Shown: positions 16,351-25,968 of the stretch, one piece after another
Layout of the letters: every line of letters begins with the position of its first letter
How positions within the stretch are numbered: position 1 is the first letter of the stretch
Assembly (NCBI GenBank): GCA_022711465.1
Contig: JAKLEZ010000004.1
Location: forward strand, 306,247-370,246
Source of the DNA: Planctomycetota bacterium
GTDB lineage: Bacteria; Planctomycetota; Phycisphaerae; UBA1845; PWPN01
DNA: 64,000 nt
Reading direction: 5' to 3'
Notes under the pieces: generated by a model
Databases searched by the model: none
The model's input: the letters and a program-made list of their open reading frames with translations, nothing else
What the model was told of the DNA's origin: nothing
Position numbers and translations under genes: made by a program

Positions 16351-19300
16351 ATGGCGTACCGCCTTGGAAGTACGACCCGACTGCACGCCGGGTTTGCTCT
16401 CGCTGCGTTGGTCATCGGCCTGCAATCGCCCCCGGCTCCGGCTGACGAATATCGGGCTTTCTGGGTCGATGCCTGGGGACCCGGCTTCCGCAGCCAGTCC
16501 GAGGTCGAGACCTTGCTTGGCAAGGTCGGCGACCCGGCCAACGTCGGGCGTATCCGCCAGGCCAACTGCAATGCGGTCATCGTCCAGGTCCGGCGTCGCG
16601 CCGACGTGTGCTATCCCTCGGCGGTCGGCGAACCCTACATGTCCGACCTGTCTCCCTGGAATTTCAACGCCCTGCAGGCCATGATCGACGCCGCCCATGA
16701 TACCACCGGCGGCAAGCAGCGCATTGAGGTCCACTGCTGGCTTGTCACCTTCGCGACCGGCAAGTCCGGATCGGCCGGCGCCGTCTACCAGGCCCACTGC
16801 TCCACCCCGACGGGCAGCCTGATTGCCCTCGACAACTACTGGCCGACACGCGACCAGAACGGGGCGGAGACCGATGACAAGGCTTTCGACCCTGGACACC
16901 CGTTGGTCCTGAAGTACACCACCGACGTCTGCATGGACATGGTCAACAACTTCGACATCGATGGGGTGCACTTCGATTACATCCGGTTCACCGGCAGCAG
17001 CCAGGGATACAACCCGACCAGTATCGCCCGTTACAACGCCCGCTACGGACTCACCGGGCAGCCGACGTCCACCGATGGGCAGTTCAAGCAATGGCGTCGA
17101 GACCAGGTCACCGCCGTGGTTCGCAGGGTCTACGCCCATATCCAGAAATCCAAGCCGCACGTTCGGCTGTCGGGCGCGTTCGTCACCTGGAATCCTTCGC
17201 CCACAACATCGACGCGGGCAGGTTTCATGGCCACCCGGCCGTACTACGACGTCTACTCGGACTGGGACAGCTGGATCCAGGAGGGCATCGTGGACATCGC
17301 CGTCCCGATGACCTACTACAACTGGGGGGGCTCGCTGGCCGCCGACTACACCCGCTGGATGAACTTCGAGAAGGACCGCAAGGGCGACCGGCACATGGTT
17401 GTCGGGCCGGGCATCTACATGAATTCGCTGGACAACGCGATCTACGAACTGCAGATGACGCGGGATGCGTCGCCGGCGGGCAATCACGCTCACGGCTTCT
17501 GCGGCTACTCGTATCGAGCCCCCTTCACACTGGGATCCTCGTACGGCCCCTGGACCGACTTCGCTCCGCGGCTGCTCAGCGACGTGACGCCGGGCAAGGC
17601 GGCCATTCCCGACATGCCGTGGAAGTCCAGCCCGACCAAAGGCCACGTGATGGGAACGGTCACCCTCGTCTCCACCGGCGCCTGGGCGGACGGGGCAACA
17701 GTCAGCATTGCCGGCCCTGAAAGCCGCAGCATGGCCACCGACGGCACCGGGTTCTACGCCTTCATCGACCTCACGCCGGGGACCTATCAGCTCACCGCGA
17801 GCAAGGCAGGATACCCCGATCTGACCGCAACCGTGAGCGTGGTCCTGGGCGCGGTTACCGGCAACATGTACGAACAGGGCTTCTCGCTCGGGGGGAACAT
17901 CCCGCCGGTGATCAGCGAAGTCAATGTGACCGCCCTCACCGACCACACGGCGTCGATCACCTGGACGACGGACACGCCGGGGAGTTCCCAAGTCGAGTAT
18001 GGCACGACGACCAGCTATGGTACTCAGACGCCGCTCGACGTAACCAGAGTCACCCGCCACGCCGTCACCCTCGCGGCTCTGGAGCCCAACACCCGCTATC
18101 ATTTCCGGGTCGTGTCAGCCAACGACTACGGCCCTTCGACGTCCGCGGACTTCACGCTGACCACCGACGGCCCACCGGAGATCTCCGAGGTGAAAGCCGC
18201 CAGTGTGGCCGCGACCGATGCGGTCATCACCTGGACCACCAACGCCTCAAGCACCAGCCAGGTGCGTTACGGCCTGACCAGCGACTACGGAAGCCAGTCC
18301 ATGCTGGACGCGACCAGGCTCACCAGCCACTCGGTGACGTTGACCGGCTTGACGCCTTCAACCATCTACCATTACCAGGTGGTCTCAACCAACGACTACG
18401 GGTCAAGACAGTCGGCCGATTTCACCTTCGCCACGCCCGAAATGCCCACGGAGTACTTGATCGACAATACCGATTCCGGCTGGGCCAACACCTCGCCCTC
18501 CGGAAACTGGACCGTGGGCGTCGCCGCGGCCGTGCCGCGCATCGGAATCAACTACTTGTACACCTCCGGGGTGGGCAACACCGATGAATGGGCTGCCACC
18601 CGCAAGTGTACCTGGACGCCGAACCTGGCCCTCAAAGGCTACTACGACGTGTACGTCTACTACCAGATCGGAAGCAACCGCTCGAACTCTGCGCCCTACA
18701 AGGTTCATCACCAGGGCGGAACGCTCACCAGCGTCCAGAATCAGAACTCGAGCTCTCCCAACCAGAGCGGCTGGTTCCTGATCGGCCAGGACCTGCTCTT
18801 CCTGGCGGGGACTTCCGGCTACGTCGAGCTGGGCAACAACAGCGCGGATACCAGATATATCAGCGCGGACGCCGCGAAATTCGTCTTCAAGAGCCCCTTC
18901 GACGTGACTCCGCCGAGCACCCCCGTCGTCACTGACGAAGGAGCTTGCACGATTTCCGCCTCGGTCTTGAGCGTCACCTGGACTACCGCCGACGCGGAGT
19001 CCGCCATCGCCAGGAGCGAATACCGCATCGTCCAGGTGGGCGGACCGATGGTCCGCGATTGGACCGACGTGGGCACCCGGACCCAGGTGACCGCAACCGA
19101 CCTTACCCTGCTTCCGGGCCGAAGCTATCGTATCGAGGTTCGAGCCACCAACGATGTCGGCCTGGCCAGCGAGATCGGAGCATCCGACGGCATTGTGGTG
19201 TTCGGCTTCGACGTGGACGGCAACAGCCTGGTCAACGCGACCGACATGAACATCTTCCGGCAGTGCCTCGCCGGACCGGAGATCCCCTATCCCTCGACCA

Positions 19301-19425
19301 TAGACCCGGACTGCGGCCGGTTCGACGCGGACAGCGACAACGACGTGGATATGAGCGACTTCGCCGTCTTTCAGCGATGCCTGACCGGCCCCGACCCGAT
19401 CGACCCGAACTGCGTGAGGCCGTAG
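16351..19425 (+). CDS. Secreted GHL10-type glycosidase-like protein with FN3, golvesin-like and dockerin-like domains
   Basis: 1024 residues. Signal peptide ~1-31. Residues ~33-380 match the GHL10/DUF187 TIM barrel (EYRAFWVDAWGPGF; NFDIDGVHFDYIRF; VDIAVPMTYYNWGG), which is predicted to cleave polysaccharide or peptidoglycan glycan. Next are a carboxypeptidase-regulatory-like beta domain (~430-510), two closely similar FN3 domains (~518-605 and ~608-697, both with SQV.YG.T..YG), a golvesin-like domain (~700-847) and another FN3-like domain (~852-950). The dockerin-like tail (951-1024) has loops FDVDGNSLVNATD and FDADSDNDVDMSD with QCLAG and RCLTG. A GGACGGG eight bases upstream supports the ATG. 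Probably anchored to the cell surface or matrix. Confidence 0.88.
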   Translation: MAYRLGSTTRLHAGFALAALVIGLQSPPAPADEYRAFWVDAWGPGFRSQSEVETLLGKVGDPANVGRIRQANCNAVIVQVRRRADVCYPSAVGEPYMSDLSPWNFNALQAMIDAAHDTTGGKQRIEVHCWLVTFATGKSGSAGAVYQAHCSTPTGSLIALDNYWPTRDQNGAETDDKAFDPGHPLVLKYTTDVCMDMVNNFDIDGVHFDYIRFTGSSQGYNPTSIARYNARYGLTGQPTSTDGQFKQWRRDQVTAVVRRVYAHIQKSKPHVRLSGAFVTWNPSPTTSTRAGFMATRPYYDVYSDWDSWIQEGIVDIAVPMTYYNWGGSLAADYTRWMNFEKDRKGDRHMVVGPGIYMNSLDNAIYELQMTRDASPAGNHAHGFCGYSYRAPFTLGSSYGPWTDFAPRLLSDVTPGKAAIPDMPWKSSPTKGHVMGTVTLVSTGAWADGATVSIAGPESRSMATDGTGFYAFIDLTPGTYQLTASKAGYPDLTATVSVVLGAVTGNMYEQGFSLGGNIPPVISEVNVTALTDHTASITWTTDTPGSSQVEYGTTTSYGTQTPLDVTRVTRHAVTLAALEPNTRYHFRVVSANDYGPSTSADFTLTTDGPPEISEVKAASVAATDAVITWTTNASSTSQVRYGLTSDYGSQSMLDATRLTSHSVTLTGLTPSTIYHYQVVSTNDYGSRQSADFTFATPEMPTEYLIDNTDSGWANTSPSGNWTVGVAAAVPRIGINYLYTSGVGNTDEWAATRKCTWTPNLALKGYYDVYVYYQIGSNRSNSAPYKVHHQGGTLTSVQNQNSSSPNQSGWFLIGQDLLFLAGTSGYVELGNNSADTRYISADAAKFVFKSPFDVTPPSTPVVTDEGACTISASVLSVTWTTADAESAIARSEYRIVQVGGPMVRDWTDVGTRTQVTATDLTLLPGRSYRIEVRATNDVGLASEIGASDGIVVFGFDVDGNSLVNATDMNIFRQCLAGPEIPYPSTIDPDCGRFDADSDNDVDMSDFAVFQRCLTGPDPIDPNCVRP

Positions 19426-19463
19426 TGAGGGCCCGGACGTCGGCGGCAGCGGAATCCGCGAGT

Positions 19464-19994
19464 TCACTGTCCGGCGGAGTCGCTGCTCGCCGCCCAGGGG
19501 GGCCGGTCCACGCGCCGCGGGCGCCACAGCGAAACCAGCGTGCCCCTGGTCTCCACCGACAGGTCCCGCCAGGATCGAATCTCCAGATCGATGCGGGCCA
19601 CGGCGCAGGTCGCCATGCGCGACCGTCCGTTGCTCAACAAATCCACCAGATCCTCCAGGCACGGATTGTGCCCCACCAGCAGCACCCGCTCACGCTCTTC
19701 GGCCACCTTCTGCAGACACGAGATGCAGTCTTCGGGAGCGGCGTCATAGAGTTCGCCCAGAACGTCAACCTCACCCTTGTAGCCGCAGGCTTCCGTCACC
19801 CGGGCGGTCGTCTTGCGAGCCCGCTTGGCCGAGGAACTCAGCACGAAATCCGGGACCAGCCCGTACTCCAGCAGATACTGGCCGGCCATCGGGGCCTCGC
19901 GCTTCCCCCGCTTGTTCAGGGGACGGTCGTGATCCGGCAGCTCCTCGTCGTCCCAGCTTGACTTCGCATGCCGAAGCAGCAGCAGTGTCTTCAT
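19464..19994 (-). CDS. sixA: Phosphohistidine phosphatase SixA
   Basis: 176 residues, slightly longer than E. coli SixA. The histidine-phosphatase RH motif is LLLLRHAKSSW with catalytic His9, and the second His109 is in LLVGHNPCLEDL. SSSAKRARKT provides the conserved arginine region. SixA removes phosphate from phosphohistidine proteins in the cytoplasm. The start has GGGAGG five bases upstream. It follows ppk by 74 nt on the same strand and closes the polyphosphate module. Ppk itself works through a phosphohistidine, so a functional link is attractive but unproven. The last ~30 residues are a poorly conserved tail. Confidence 0.9.
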   Translation of the reverse strand: MKTLLLLRHAKSSWDDEELPDHDRPLNKRGKREAPMAGQYLLEYGLVPDFVLSSSAKRARKTTARVTEACGYKGEVDVLGELYDAAPEDCISCLQKVAEERERVLLVGHNPCLEDLVDLLSNGRSRMATCAVARIDLEIRSWRDLSVETRGTLVSLWRPRRVDRPPWAASSDSAGQ

Positions 19995-20068
19995 CCTCGC
20001 CTCCCGTCGCCGCGGTCAGCGGCTCATCCTGAACATGCGTCCATCTTCCCTCTCCGCCGGCCGCCGAG

Positions 20069-22174
20069 TCAGATGCCTTCGCCCCCCGGCCGATATGGCT
20101 CAAACGTCGTCTGCCGGTGCTGCTCCGCCTGCCGGGCGATCTTCCGGACTTTCCTGAAGAGACTCTCCTGGCAGCGGACCGCCCGGCCGCCCTTGTGACG
20201 CGGCAGTTGATAGCTGCCGTCGGACATCAGATGCCGACCCTTGACCGTGTCCTTGAAACAGGTCTCCATGATGTCCACCAGCCGCGCCTTGCAGGCCGGA
20301 TCCTCGATCGGCACCAGAAGTTCAACTCTGCGGTCCAGGTTCCGCGGCATCCAATCCGCACTGGAGATGAACACCAGCTCGTCACCCCCGTTGTAGAAGT
20401 AGAACAGCCGGCTGTGCTCCAGATAACGATCCACAATGCTGACCACGCTGATGTTCTCGCTCAATCCCGGGACACCCGGCCGCAGGCAGCAGATCCCGCG
20501 GACATTCAGTCGGATCTTGACCCCGGCGCTCGACGCGGCATACAGGGCTTCAATCAACGCGGGGTCGACCAGCGAGTTCATCTTGGCCATGATCCGGGCC
20601 CGGCGACCCTGGCGCTTCCGTTCCGTTTCCACCTCGATCAGCTCGATCAGTCTCTCCCGCAATCCCAGCGGCGCCATCTCGATCTTGCGGAACTTCTGGG
20701 GCTGTGAGTAGCCGGTAATGGTATTGAAAAAGCTCGTGGCATCCGAGACCAGCTCCTCATGGGTGGTCATGAAGGAGGCGTCGGTGTACTGACGGGCGGT
20801 GATCTCGTTGTAGTTGCCGGTGCCAAAGTGGACGTAGCGCTGAACTCCGTGCGGCTCGCGACGAATCACGATGCAGACCTTGGCATGAGTCTTGAGTCCC
20901 TTGACGCCGTAGATGACCTGAACCCCGGCCTGCTCCAGCTCGCGAGCCCACTCGATGTTCCGAGCCTCGTCAAACCGGGCCTTCAACTCGACCAGGGCGG
21001 TCACATGCTTGCCGCGCTCAGCGGCCCGGGCCAGGGCTGCGACGATCGGGCTCCTGCGACTCGTGCGATACAGGATCTGCTTGATGGCGAGCACGTCGGG
21101 ATCATCGGCCGACTCCTCGACCAGCCGCACGACCGGGTCGAAACTGTCAAATGGATGATAGAGCAGGATATCGCGCCGGCTCAGAATGTCGAAGAGACTG
21201 AACTTCAGGTCGACGTCCGGCGATGGATGCGCCGGCCAGGGCTCGTATTTGAGCTCTTCGAAACCCTGCAGCTCGGTCAGCCGCATGTAGGCGGCCAGAT
21301 CCGGCGGACCTGCGACCGCATAGACGTCCCGCGACGACACGTCCAGCGACCGCTGAAGAAACTCCAGCACGCCAAGGCTGGCCTGCTGTGAGATCTCCAG
21401 TCGAACACAGGGGCTTTGTTTGCGCTGATCGAGGATCTCCTCCATTTCCTCCAGGAGATCGAATGCCAGATCCTCTCGCACACTCAGGTCCGCGTTGCGG
21501 TTGATTCGGAACGGCACGACCTCCAGCACGTGCTCGCCGGGAAAAAAACGCTGAATGAAAAGGGTGCAGACGTCCTCCAGGAGGATGTACTCGTACCGCC
21601 CGACGGCCGGCAGCGTGACGTGCCGCTGAAGGGCCCGGCCGAACGGAATCACGGCGTAGCGGGCGTCGCCCTCGCCCACCCCCGGGTCCAGCCGAACGCA
21701 GAGCGTCAGCATGCGATCGGTCAGCAGCGGAAACTCCCGATCCCCGCCCACTGCCATCGGCGTCAAAACGGAGAACACCTCACTCTCGAAAACCTGCTCG
21801 ACAGCCTTCATCTGCCGGTCGGAGAGTTCGCCCGGCCGCCTTCGCATCACCCCGCCCTGGGCCAGGGCCGGCTCGATATCGTCGAGGTAGCAGCTGTATT
21901 GCCCCTCGACCATGCGACGGGTGCGCCGGCTGACGGCCTCGAGCTGCTCCTCGGGACTCATCCCCGCCGGATCCATCTTCCGGCTGCCTTGACGTACGAG
22001 TTGCTGCAACCCTCCGACGCGCACCATGAAGAACTCGTCGAGGTTGGACGCGGTGATGGCCAGGAACTTGATCCGCTCCAGCAGAGGGATGGCCCGGTCT
22101 CGGGCCTCGTCGAGCACCCGCTCATTGAACTCCAGCCAGCTCAACTCCCGGTTGATGTAGTTCCGCGGTTTCAT
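20069..22174 (-). CDS. ppk1: Polyphosphate kinase 1
   Basis: 701 residues, the usual family length. It reversibly polymerises the gamma-phosphate of ATP into polyphosphate through an autophosphorylated histidine. The N-terminal domain starts NRELSWLEFNERVLDEA. The catalytic His lies in GVKGLKTHAKVC and the second conserved His in YVHFGTGNYNEITARQYTD, both around residues 420-455. The C-terminal part carries RGICCLRPGVPGLS and FYFYNGGDELVFISSADWM, with the DRRVEL motif. Its ATG overlaps the ppx stop (ATGA), so translation is coupled. The enzyme is probably membrane-associated, as in other bacteria. Confidence 0.97.
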   Translation of the reverse strand: MKPRNYINRELSWLEFNERVLDEARDRAIPLLERIKFLAITASNLDEFFMVRVGGLQQLVRQGSRKMDPAGMSPEEQLEAVSRRTRRMVEGQYSCYLDDIEPALAQGGVMRRRPGELSDRQMKAVEQVFESEVFSVLTPMAVGGDREFPLLTDRMLTLCVRLDPGVGEGDARYAVIPFGRALQRHVTLPAVGRYEYILLEDVCTLFIQRFFPGEHVLEVVPFRINRNADLSVREDLAFDLLEEMEEILDQRKQSPCVRLEISQQASLGVLEFLQRSLDVSSRDVYAVAGPPDLAAYMRLTELQGFEELKYEPWPAHPSPDVDLKFSLFDILSRRDILLYHPFDSFDPVVRLVEESADDPDVLAIKQILYRTSRRSPIVAALARAAERGKHVTALVELKARFDEARNIEWARELEQAGVQVIYGVKGLKTHAKVCIVIRREPHGVQRYVHFGTGNYNEITARQYTDASFMTTHEELVSDATSFFNTITGYSQPQKFRKIEMAPLGLRERLIELIEVETERKRQGRRARIMAKMNSLVDPALIEALYAASSAGVKIRLNVRGICCLRPGVPGLSENISVVSIVDRYLEHSRLFYFYNGGDELVFISSADWMPRNLDRRVELLVPIEDPACKARLVDIMETCFKDTVKGRHLMSDGSYQLPRHKGGRAVRCQESLFRKVRKIARQAEQHRQTTFEPYRPGGEGI

Positions 22175-23778
22175 GACCTCGCTCGACGCAGCAGTACCTG
22201 CATGCCGTAGGTCTCCTCGAACATCGGCCCCTTCTGGTCAAGGGCTAATTGCTCGAGGGACAGATCCTCGGCGTTCGGAATCGCAATCACCAACCGGCCG
22301 TCCTCCCGGCCACACCTCAACTCCGTGACTCGCTGACTCCGCGAGCAGTCCAGGGCGTCGGCTACCCGCAGCAGAGCCGCCATCTTCGCAACCACGATCC
22401 TACGGGTGCGATCCAGCGTCGCATACCCCTCGTGCGTCGGCTTGGGCGAGGCCCGCCGCGCATACCGGGCCACCAGGGCAACCAGCCGCACGTCCATCTT
22501 GCTCAGCCCGAACAGATCACTGTTCATGATCAGGTACATCGAGTGCTTGTGATGACTGGCCGGGTTGACAAAAGCCCCAATCTCGTGCAACAGGGCCGCG
22601 AGACAGAGAAGCAGCTCATAGCGCGGATCGAGCTGGTGCTCGTCCTGCAGGGCGCGAAACAGCCGCCGACACAGCTCGCCCACGTGACGGGCGTGAGCCT
22701 CATTGACCTGATACTTGCGGGCCAGATCCATCGCCGAGCGAATGATCTGGTTGTTGAACTCCTCGGTCCATACGCCTCGCGTGGCCATCTGGTGCAGCAA
22801 CCCGTCGCGCAGGTTGACCGGGGCGACCAGGACCTCCCGGAGATCGAAAGCCCGGGCCATCTCCACGTAGGCCAGCAAGGCCGGAGCCAGCGTCTCGGCC
22901 TCCGGAAACGTCAGATGGTATTCCTGAACGATTCGCCCCGGCGTCAGGTCAAGAAGGTCGTCGGTGAAGCTCTCCAGCGCGGCCAGAGACAAGCGGTTGA
23001 TGCCGTCCGGGACCCAGCGATCCAGCAGCCGCGAGGCCGCAAAGCGAACATCACCGCCAAGAGCGATCATCTCGATCGCCACGCTCCGCGACACATGCTG
23101 AATCACTTCCTCAACCGTCATCCGAATCTGGCTCACCATGATCTGCCGGGCCTTGACCGTGGGAGCACGATACGTGTTCAGCATCTCCCGGAGCCGGATC
23201 GCTCCCAGCCGGTAGGTGCGGGAGAACGCCACGTCGTCGCCCTGGACAACGAGCAACTCGGTGCTTCCGCCGCCAACCTCGATCACCATGGCCCGGGCCC
23301 CGGCGAGCTCCGGCTCCGCTTTCAGCAGCGGCTGGATCCCCAGATAGGTGATCCGGTTCACCTCCGCTTCATCCAGCGGTTCAACCTGAAGCCCGGTCGC
23401 GATGGCGATGCGGTCCACGAACGCCAGGGAATTCGCCGCCTCGCGAACGGCACTCGTCGCAACGACACGGATCCGGCTCTCCTCACTGACCCCGTATTCC
23501 TTGAGCAGACGCTGGTAGCTGCGCAACACGGCCACGCAATCCTCGATCGTGCTCTTGCGCAAATGCCCGTGAGTGAACGTGTCCTTCCCGAGATCCACTT
23601 CCCTCGACACCGACTCGAGGATTCGGATCCCTCCCACCGGACCGATCTCCGCGACGGCCATGCGGACCGAGCCCGCCCCAATATCGATAACCGCCACCGG
23701 CGTCGTCCCGGTGGCTTTCTCGCCCGGAACCGTCGCGGGCGCTTTGTCAGGCACATTCGACTTCATGACAGCGGCCAC
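22171..23778 (-). CDS. ppx: Ppx/GppA exopolyphosphatase
   Basis: 535 residues. It hydrolyses terminal phosphates from polyphosphate (Ppx) or pppGpp (GppA); the neighbouring ppk favours Ppx. The actin-like ATPase fold shows the phosphate-1 loop VIDIGAGSVRMAVAE near residue 30 and the phosphate-2 loop IEVGGGSTELLVV near 168. The C-terminal half is an HD-like domain with LLHEIGAFVNPASHHKHS near residue 400, as in long Ppx proteins. It begins 2 nt after the ROK-kinase stop and overlaps ppk by 4 nt, so all three are in one operon. Synthesis and breakdown of polyphosphate are thus encoded as a coupled pair. Confidence 0.93.
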   Translation of the reverse strand: MAAVMKSNVPDKAPATVPGEKATGTTPVAVIDIGAGSVRMAVAEIGPVGGIRILESVSREVDLGKDTFTHGHLRKSTIEDCVAVLRSYQRLLKEYGVSEESRIRVVATSAVREAANSLAFVDRIAIATGLQVEPLDEAEVNRITYLGIQPLLKAEPELAGARAMVIEVGGGSTELLVVQGDDVAFSRTYRLGAIRLREMLNTYRAPTVKARQIMVSQIRMTVEEVIQHVSRSVAIEMIALGGDVRFAASRLLDRWVPDGINRLSLAALESFTDDLLDLTPGRIVQEYHLTFPEAETLAPALLAYVEMARAFDLREVLVAPVNLRDGLLHQMATRGVWTEEFNNQIIRSAMDLARKYQVNEAHARHVGELCRRLFRALQDEHQLDPRYELLLCLAALLHEIGAFVNPASHHKHSMYLIMNSDLFGLSKMDVRLVALVARYARRASPKPTHEGYATLDRTRRIVVAKMAALLRVADALDCSRSQRVTELRCGREDGRLVIAIPNAEDLSLEQLALDQKGPMFEETYGMQVLLRRARS

Positions 23779-23780
23779 CG

Positions 23781-24764
23781 TTACTTGACGACCGATTCCC
23801 GAGCCCAGGCGGCAGCGCCCATGGCCGCGGCATCGTCACCGAGTTGGGCCGCAACCACCTTGAACGACTTGGCAAAGGCCGGCAGAACACGCTTCCGGGC
23901 GGCGTGACTCACGCCATCCACGAACAGTTCCGGCATGGCCTCCACGAGGCCGCCGCCGAGGACAACCGTGTCCGGAGCCAGCAGGTTGACCACGCCCGCC
24001 AGGACAACGCCAATCGACCTGGCCGCCTGCCGGACAATCCCCTCAATCGCCTGATCACCTTCCTTGATCGCCTCGGCCAGCGTCGCGCTGCGAATCTCGG
24101 CCAGGTCTGCGCCGGCCTTGGCCTGGAGGTGTGGAGCCTCGCCCCGGCATACGGCCTGGGCGGCAGCGCCGGCGATCGCCAGCCGACTCGCGTGAGCTTC
24201 CAGGCAACCCCGCTGCCCGCAACCGCATAGGTTGCCATCGGGAAGCAGCGGTACGTGGCCGATCTCCATGCACGAGCCCGTCTTGCCACGCAGAATCTTG
24301 CCTTCGTACACACACCCGCCACCAATGCCGGTGCCCGGAAAGACCCCAATCACACAGCGCCCCGATCGTCCCGCCCCAAAACGGTACTCGCCGTAAGTTC
24401 CGGCATCCACATCATTCAGAATCACCGCCGGACAACCGAACTCCTTCTCGAGCATCGCCTTGATGGGCACGTCCTTCCAGCCGAGGTTGGGTGTGTCGAG
24501 GATGATCCCATGATCGAGATCCAGCGGGCCCGGGCAGCCGATACCGATCCCCCCCAGGCGATCGCGGGCAATGTGGGCTTCGTCGAGCATGGTCTGAATG
24601 ACCTGCACCATCCGCCTGAAAACGGCATCCGTGCCCTCCTGCCCTTTGGTCTTCTTCCGATTGCGCCCCAGCATCTGGAACTCGGAGTCAAAGACCGTGG
24701 CCAGCATCTTCGTGGCCCCCAGGTCAAATCCCACCCAGCATGTCTCGTCCGGTTTGGCTGCCAT
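23781..24764 (-). CDS. ROK-family sugar kinase (glucokinase-like)
   Basis: 327 residues from the ATG at 24764. There is no ribosome site, but a TATCCT box lies nine bases upstream, hinting at a leaderless mRNA; the open frame to 24932 is rejected because it crosses this box. ROK marks: GFDLGATKMLA at 12-22, LNDVDAGTYGE with the likely catalytic Asp, PGTGIGGG, and EIGHVPL with the CGCGQRGCLEA zinc cluster near 165-188. It phosphorylates a hexose, most likely glucose. As first gene of the ppx-ppk-sixA operon it could use polyphosphate instead of ATP, since polyphosphate glucokinases are also ROK proteins; the sequence alone cannot decide. Confidence 0.88.
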   Translation of the reverse strand: MAAKPDETCWVGFDLGATKMLATVFDSEFQMLGRNRKKTKGQEGTDAVFRRMVQVIQTMLDEAHIARDRLGGIGIGCPGPLDLDHGIILDTPNLGWKDVPIKAMLEKEFGCPAVILNDVDAGTYGEYRFGAGRSGRCVIGVFPGTGIGGGCVYEGKILRGKTGSCMEIGHVPLLPDGNLCGCGQRGCLEAHASRLAIAGAAAQAVCRGEAPHLQAKAGADLAEIRSATLAEAIKEGDQAIEGIVRQAARSIGVVLAGVVNLLAPDTVVLGGGLVEAMPELFVDGVSHAARKRVLPAFAKSFKVVAAQLGDDAAAMGAAAWARESVVK

Positions 24765-24773
24765 GATGGAGCA

Positions 24774-24779
24774 AGGATA
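24774..24779 (-). promoter_or_regulatory. -10-like box just before the ROK kinase start
   Basis: TATCCT on the minus strand, nine bases from the ATG at 24764. No matching -35 is visible. It fits a leaderless start but is weak evidence on its own. Confidence 0.3.
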
Positions 24780-24958
24780 GCAGACTCGCCGCCCGAACAC
24801 CACCCGGCATCCGACCGAAAGGAGCAGGTTGCAGTCCCCGTGAACCACGCGGATAATGGAGTTCGGATGGCAGTGCGGAACCGGATCATCGCGGCGTTCC
24901 ACCCCGGGGGAATGAGCGGGCCCGCAAACCATGAACCCAATGCCGCCGAGGAGGCCGC

Positions 24959-25951
24959 TTGACGCCAGCCGATCGGGGAACGCAAGCCTTGGCCCGCAAA
25001 CGACTCCTGCCCGATGGCCAGCAACGCTTCGGCGCCCATATGTCGATCGCCGGCGGACTGCACCAGGCGCTCGAACTCGGCCGCAAGACCGGCTGCGACT
25101 GCATTCAGATCTTCGTCAAGAACCAGCGGCAGTGGCGAGCGCCCCCGCTGACTCAGGATCAGGTCCACGCCTGGCAGAAAGCCCTGGCGGAATCCGCCAT
25201 CCGGCCGGTGATCGCCCACAGCACCTACCTGATCAACCTCGCCAGCCCCGACGATCGACTCTGGCAACGCAGCATCGACGCTTTCACCGACGAACTCGAA
25301 CGATGTGAACGACTTCGTGTCACCGCACTGGTCATCCACCCCGGGGCTCACCTCGGCCAGGGAGTCGACTGGGGCATCGCCCGAGTTGCCCGGGCCCTCG
25401 ATGCAATCCACGACCGCACCAGGGGTTTCGCCGTCAAAACCACCTTGGAAACCACCGCCGGGCAGGGCTCGTGCTTGGGCAGCCGGTTTGACCAGCTGGC
25501 CGCGGTGATTGAGCACGCCCGCGAGCCCGACCGGATCCGCGTCTGCGTGGATACCTGCCACATCTTCGCCGCAGGATACGACCTGAGCTCCTCGCAAGGC
25601 TATGCGGCGACCATGGCCGATCTCGCCCGCCACATCGGCCTTGATCGAATCGTCGCGTTCCACCTGAACGATTCGCTGAGCCCGGCCGGCTGCCACAAGG
25701 ACCGCCACGAACACATCGGCCGCGGACACCTGGGCCGTAGCGCATTCCGACACCTGCTGAACGACCCCCGATTCCTGGGCCTCCCCATGATCCTGGAAAC
25801 ACCCAAAGGACAGGATACCCGCGGCCGGGACCTGGACAGCGTCAACCTCGCCACCCTCCGGCGGTTGGTCGCCTCCGTCAAAACCTGCCCCACCGGCGCC
25901 GGCAACGCTGATCCGCCGACGCCGCCAGCAGCCCGCCCTATCGACAAGTGA
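24959..25951 (+). CDS. nfo: Endonuclease IV (AP endonuclease)
   Basis: 330 residues. Base-excision repair enzyme that nicks DNA 5' of abasic sites using three zinc ions. It opens with RFGAHMSIAGGL, then has IQIFVKNQRQW, VIAHSTYLINLAS, LVIHPGAHLG, TTLETTAGQGSCLG, VCVDTCHIFAAGYDL, FHLNDS, DRHEHIGRGHLG and ILETPKG: the full set of metal ligands of the Nfo family. The TTG at 24959 is preferred because GGAGG lies four bases upstream; this leaves ~22 extra residues before the usual N-terminus. It is divergent from the ROK kinase. The C-terminal ~20 residues are a proline-rich tail not expected in the family. Confidence 0.95.
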   Translation: MTPADRGTQALARKRLLPDGQQRFGAHMSIAGGLHQALELGRKTGCDCIQIFVKNQRQWRAPPLTQDQVHAWQKALAESAIRPVIAHSTYLINLASPDDRLWQRSIDAFTDELERCERLRVTALVIHPGAHLGQGVDWGIARVARALDAIHDRTRGFAVKTTLETTAGQGSCLGSRFDQLAAVIEHAREPDRIRVCVDTCHIFAAGYDLSSSQGYAATMADLARHIGLDRIVAFHLNDSLSPAGCHKDRHEHIGRGHLGRSAFRHLLNDPRFLGLPMILETPKGQDTRGRDLDSVNLATLRRLVASVKTCPTGAGNADPPTPPAARPIDK

Positions 25952-25968
25952 CCACCAACGGGTAGAAT
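25941..25968 (+). promoter_or_regulatory. Candidate sigma70 promoter for the downstream membrane-protein genes
   Basis: TCGACA (5/6) is followed after 16 nt by TAGAAT (5/6), overlapping the nfo stop codon and lying ~92 nt before the ATG at 26060. Confidence 0.5.

Noticed and set aside
16273..18102. A 609-codon open frame antisense to the GHL10-like gene
   Set aside because: It is Val/Gly/Arg/Asp-rich with no domain, no ribosome site and a third-position pattern expected of a shadow frame.
22249..23907. A 552-codon open frame antisense to ppx
   Set aside because: It mirrors a well-recognised Ppx gene and encodes low-complexity R/P/Q/H-rich sequence.
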